Assembly: GCF_945957525.1 (NCBI RefSeq)
Contig: NZ_CAMFLA010000022.1
Location: 1 to 64,000, forward strand
DNA from: an uncultured Aquitalea sp.
GTDB taxonomy: Bacteria; Pseudomonadota; Gammaproteobacteria; Burkholderiales; Chromobacteriaceae
Reading direction: 5' to 3'
Length of the DNA: 64,000 nt
In this document: in pieces, positions 62,243-64,000 of the stretch
Layout: the number at the start of each line of letters is the position of its first letter
How positions within the stretch are numbered: position 1 is the first letter of the stretch
Made by a program: the position numbers and the translations under genes
Notes under the pieces: model-generated
Database searches by the model: none
What the model was told of the DNA's origin: nothing
The model's input: the letters and a program-made list of their open reading frames with translations, nothing else

Positions 62243-62824
62243 ATGTCCACGATTCGACTGATCGCCGGCCTGGGCAATCCCGGTCCGGATTATGAGCGCA
62301 CGCGGCACAATGCCGGTTTCTGGCTGCTGGACGAGCTGTGCTGGAAATACAAGGGCAACTGGAAAACCGAGGGCAAGTTCCACGGCGATGTGACCCGCGT
62401 CAACATCGACGGCAACGACGTCTGGCTGCTCAAGCCCATGACGTTCATGAACCTGTCCGGTCAGGCCGTGTTGGCGGTAGCGCATTTTTACAAGATACTG
62501 CCCGACGAAATTCTCGTCGTGCATGACGAGCTGGACCTGCAGCCGGGCACTGCCCGCTTCAAGCAGGGCGGCGGCCATGGCGGCCACAACGGGCTCAAAG
62601 ATATCGCCGCAAGGCTGAGCACACCAGCATTCTGGCGCCTGCGCCTTGGCATTGGCCATCCGGGGGATCGCAACGAAGTGGTCAACTTCGTGCTGAAAAA
62701 GCCGCGCAGCGAAGAGCAGACCGCCATCGACGACGCCATCGGTAAGTCGCTGCAGTACCTGCCGCAGGCAGTGGGCGGCCAAATGGCTTCGGCCATGAAA
62801 GAGCTGCACACTGCGGCCAAATGA
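62243..62824 (+). CDS. pth: Peptidyl-tRNA hydrolase
   Basis: The 193-residue enzyme has the signature [19 protein letters not shown] with catalytic His22 and substrate-binding Asn12. [10 protein letters not shown] and [11 protein letters not shown] follow. It recycles peptidyl-tRNA. Two adjacent ATG codons (62240 and 62243) follow AAGGG; the second gives better spacing. ychF normally follows pth, and does so here before being cut. Confidence 0.95.
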   Translation: MSTIRLIAGLGNPGPDYERTRHNAGFWLLDELCWKYKGNWKTEGKFHGDVTRVNIDGNDVWLLKPMTFMNLSGQAVLAVAHFYKILPDEILVVHDELDLQPGTARFKQGGGHGGHNGLKDIAARLSTPAFWRLRLGIGHPGDRNEVVNFVLKKPRSEEQTAIDDAIGKSLQYLPQAVGGQMASAMKELHTAAK

Positions 62825-62834
62825 CGAAATAGCC

Positions 62835-62853
62835 GGCCGAAGCGCTTTCGGCC
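62835..62853. repeat. Inverted repeat made of 13-mer-type half copies between pth and ychF
   Basis: GGCCGAA (62835-62841) and TTCGGCC (62847-62853) face each other across 5 bp just after the pth stop. The right arm is part of an exact copy of the 13-mer. The hairpin has no T tract. Pairs of inverted uptake sequences behind genes are a known habit of Neisseria. Confidence 0.5.
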
Positions 62854-62859
62854 AACCTT
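62847..62859 (-). repeat. 13-mer repeat AAGGTTGGCCGAA, exact intergenic copy
   Basis: Exact copy between pth and ychF, the only one of the set outside a coding region. Confidence 0.75.
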
Positions 62860-62892
62860 AATCCATTCGCACCGAATACAAGGAATGCTGAC

Positions 62893-63030
62893 ATGAGTCT
62901 GAAATGCGGTATTGTCGGCCTGCCCAATGTTGGCAAGTCCACCCTGTTCAACGCCCTGACCAAGGCCGGCATCGAAGCGGCCAACTATCCCTTCTGCAGA
63001 GAAGGTGAAATTTTTGCAATTAATCAGTGA
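62893..63030 (+). pseudogene. ychF: ychF, GTPase gene cut after 35 codons by inserted DNA
   Basis: The frame begins [19 protein letters not shown] and matches the YchF/Obg-family ATPase-GTPase N-terminus through AANYPFC (residue 35, codon 62995-62997). The expected TIEPN continuation is replaced by ten unrelated codons and a TGA. Everything after is A/T-rich foreign-looking DNA. The full protein is about 363 residues, so only the P-loop remains. The rest of ychF may lie beyond the window at the far end of the insertion. Confidence 0.85.
62990..63005. other. Junction of chromosome and inserted DNA, candidate attachment site
   Basis: CCTTCT-GCAG-AGAAGG is a 6-bp inverted repeat around a 4-bp centre. 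Its left half is native ychF coding sequence and its right half is not. This symmetry at the exact break point is what a tyrosine-recombinase crossover site looks like. No second copy can be seen inside the window. Confidence 0.4.
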
Positions 63031-63268
63031 CTTAGGCTGTCTTCTCTTGTTGTGTAGACAGCAGGCAGCATAGCCCTTCGGCACTTCTCTGTAAATATTA
63101 CTAGTTAAGCAATTTGATTTTTCAGGTTAGTACACAGGTATCTTGTAGCAGTGAGTGTAGAGTCCCCTGTCTTTCCATGTTGCTGGTTAGGCTTGACCAT
63201 GCCGGAAGAAAACGCCAACATATGCCCAATTCCATTGGGATAATAATGGTTCGATAACAGGGGATTTC

Positions 63269-63493
63269 ATGCTTATTTTTTGGGCACTCTTTGGTGCGTT
63301 GGTTGGGGTTGCTGCAGCACAGAAACGCGGTTTTGGCACTGCTGGTGGCATTATTGGTGGTTTGCTTCTTGGTCCTTTAGCCGTACTGATGTTCTTTGCA
63401 TCAGGAAGCAGAGTTAAATGCCCAGCGTGTGCTGAATGGATGCAGAAAAAGGCCAACATCTGCCCGCATTGCAAGACACCTGTTGTCAAATAG
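63269..63493 (+). CDS. Small membrane protein with C-terminal zinc ribbon
   Basis: The 74-residue protein has a hydrophobic glycine-rich half with one or two membrane segments (residues 2-16 and 24-45) and a C-terminal zinc ribbon, CPAC..CPHC, at about residues 51-68. ACAGGGGATTTC precedes the ATG. The codon use is A/T-richer than in the chromosomal genes. Small zinc-ribbon membrane proteins of this kind are common, often uncharacterised, on mobile elements and elsewhere. A terminator follows directly. Confidence 0.75.
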   Translation: MLIFWALFGALVGVAAAQKRGFGTAGGIIGGLLLGPLAVLMFFASGSRVKCPACAEWMQKKANICPHCKTPVVK

Positions 63494-63496
63494 ACA

Positions 63497-63525
63497 AGCC
63501 CCGCATAAGCGGGGTTTTGTTTTTC
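63497..63525 (+). terminator. Terminator of the zinc-ribbon gene
   Basis: CCCCGC, loop ATAA, GCGGGG, then TTTTGTTTTT. Confidence 0.88.
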
Positions 63526-63650
63526 ATGAAGCAGTACAAACGGCAGAGTCACTCTTGGATACGCTACGAGTGTTTTAAAATCCTGACTGCAAGCCCTAGT
63601 ACTGGTTGGGGGGGCGGATAAGCAGCACTTACAATGATAGGGTTTTAGAT

Positions 63651-64000
63651 ATGGGTAAAAATGTAGATAGAATAGAAATCCTTGAAAAAGTAGTCAGCGA
63701 CTTGATTGACAGAAGATACCCTAAACAAAAGAATGCAATAAAAGGTTTAATATACGGAATACTTGCCGTGGTCGGAGTTGGTGCTGGTTTCATTGCAGCC
63801 GGTGGATTCGTAAGTGCACTTTTTTTATCCGAGAATCCAGATGATATTCACTTGGGGTTACATGAATTTGCCGTATTAACAGTAATTGCAGTTGCTGCAG
63901 TTTGGTACGTTATACGTCAAGATAGGCAAACTAAAACGTACAATGAATTCCTTGATTCCATGATTCAAGGGAAAAAAGATGAAATTGAAAAACTAAAGCA
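63651..64000 (+). CDS. Membrane protein of unknown function on the inserted DNA (partial, 3' end outside window)
   Basis: An ATG at 63651 opens a frame of at least 116 codons that continues past the window edge. It starts MGKNVDRIEILEKVVSDLID, a charged and probably coiled-coil stretch. Two hydrophobic segments follow (about residues 37-60 and 77-93). The visible end is Lys/Glu-rich (KKDEIEKLK), suggesting a second coiled coil. Base composition is A/T-rich. No family is recognised. The ribosome site is weak. Confidence 0.6.
   Translation, partial: MGKNVDRIEILEKVVSDLIDRRYPKQKNAIKGLIYGILAVVGVGAGFIAAGGFVSALFLSENPDDIHLGLHEFAVLTVIAVAAVWYVIRQDRQTKTYNEFLDSMIQGKKDEIEKLK

Noticed and set aside
1-64000. 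CRISPR arrays, rRNA operons, transposase genes and restriction-modification genes
   Set aside because: None was seen. No regularly spaced direct repeats, rRNA sequence or transposase motif is present in the window.

Overview
The window reads as chromosome from a GC-rich betaproteobacterium of the order Neisseriales, most likely Chromobacterium or a close relative. The main pointer is a LuxR regulator (26023-26817) that aligns without gaps across its ligand pocket with CviR of Chromobacterium violaceum, as I remember that sequence. Nearly all of the first 62.9 kb is dense, intact, housekeeping-like DNA with many 1-4 bp gene overlaps. The last kilobase is visibly A/T-rich and begins inside a broken ychF gene, so it looks like the edge of inserted DNA.

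Layout. 0-3 kb: tail of an Ala/Lys-rich protein, ferredoxin-NADP reductase, a homoisocitrate/isopropylmalate-type dehydrogenase, and on the minus strand a probable ~500-nt structured RNA with its own promoter and terminator. 3-12 kb: a metallophosphoesterase/glycosyltransferase pair resembling PlcP-Agt lipid remodelling, a CynX-type transporter, a LysR regulator, a PmrAB/QseBC-type system and a RegB/RegA-type redox system. 12-19 kb: AlkK-type acyl-CoA ligase, a chemoreceptor and a TPR/glycosyltransferase protein. 19-26 kb: a six-gene minus-strand operon (DUF485 protein, solute symporter, FRG-domain protein, GST, cupin, FAD oxidase) and a succinate-semialdehyde-type dehydrogenase.

26-34 kb: the CviR-like LuxR solo, then an anaerobic block. 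Class III ribonucleotide reductase (nrdD, a separate 56-residue polypeptide carrying the glycyl-radical motif, nrdG) lies behind an FNR-type box and a tandem pair of NrdR boxes. After a LysR gene comes ubiU-ubiV-ubiT for O2-independent ubiquinone synthesis. 34-45 kb: recC-recB, polyphosphate:AMP phosphotransferase, a periplasmic binding protein and recD in one tight unit. 45-52 kb: a Nudix hydrolase, a 63-residue unknown, a 1211-residue BvgS-type hybrid kinase, tRNA-Arg(CCG), a dihaem cytochrome c and a methyltransferase. 52-63 kb: rep, apaH, plsC, mutM, a TPR lipoprotein, lolB, ispE, tRNA-Gln(TTG), prs, rplY, pth and the broken ychF.

The strongest cross-cutting signal is a 13-mer, AAGGTTGGCCGAA, present exactly seven times (both strands, spread from 4 to 63 kb) and twice more with one mismatch, where about 0.002 copies are expected by chance. 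Inside genes it keeps one codon phase and forces the codon AGG or the TCG..CTT pattern, which suggests selection on DNA rather than on protein. A DNA-uptake-type signal is the leading guess. The other highlights are the structured RNA at 2.5-3.0 kb, the split glycyl-radical NrdD, the LuxR solo with an altered ligand pocket, and the disrupted ychF.
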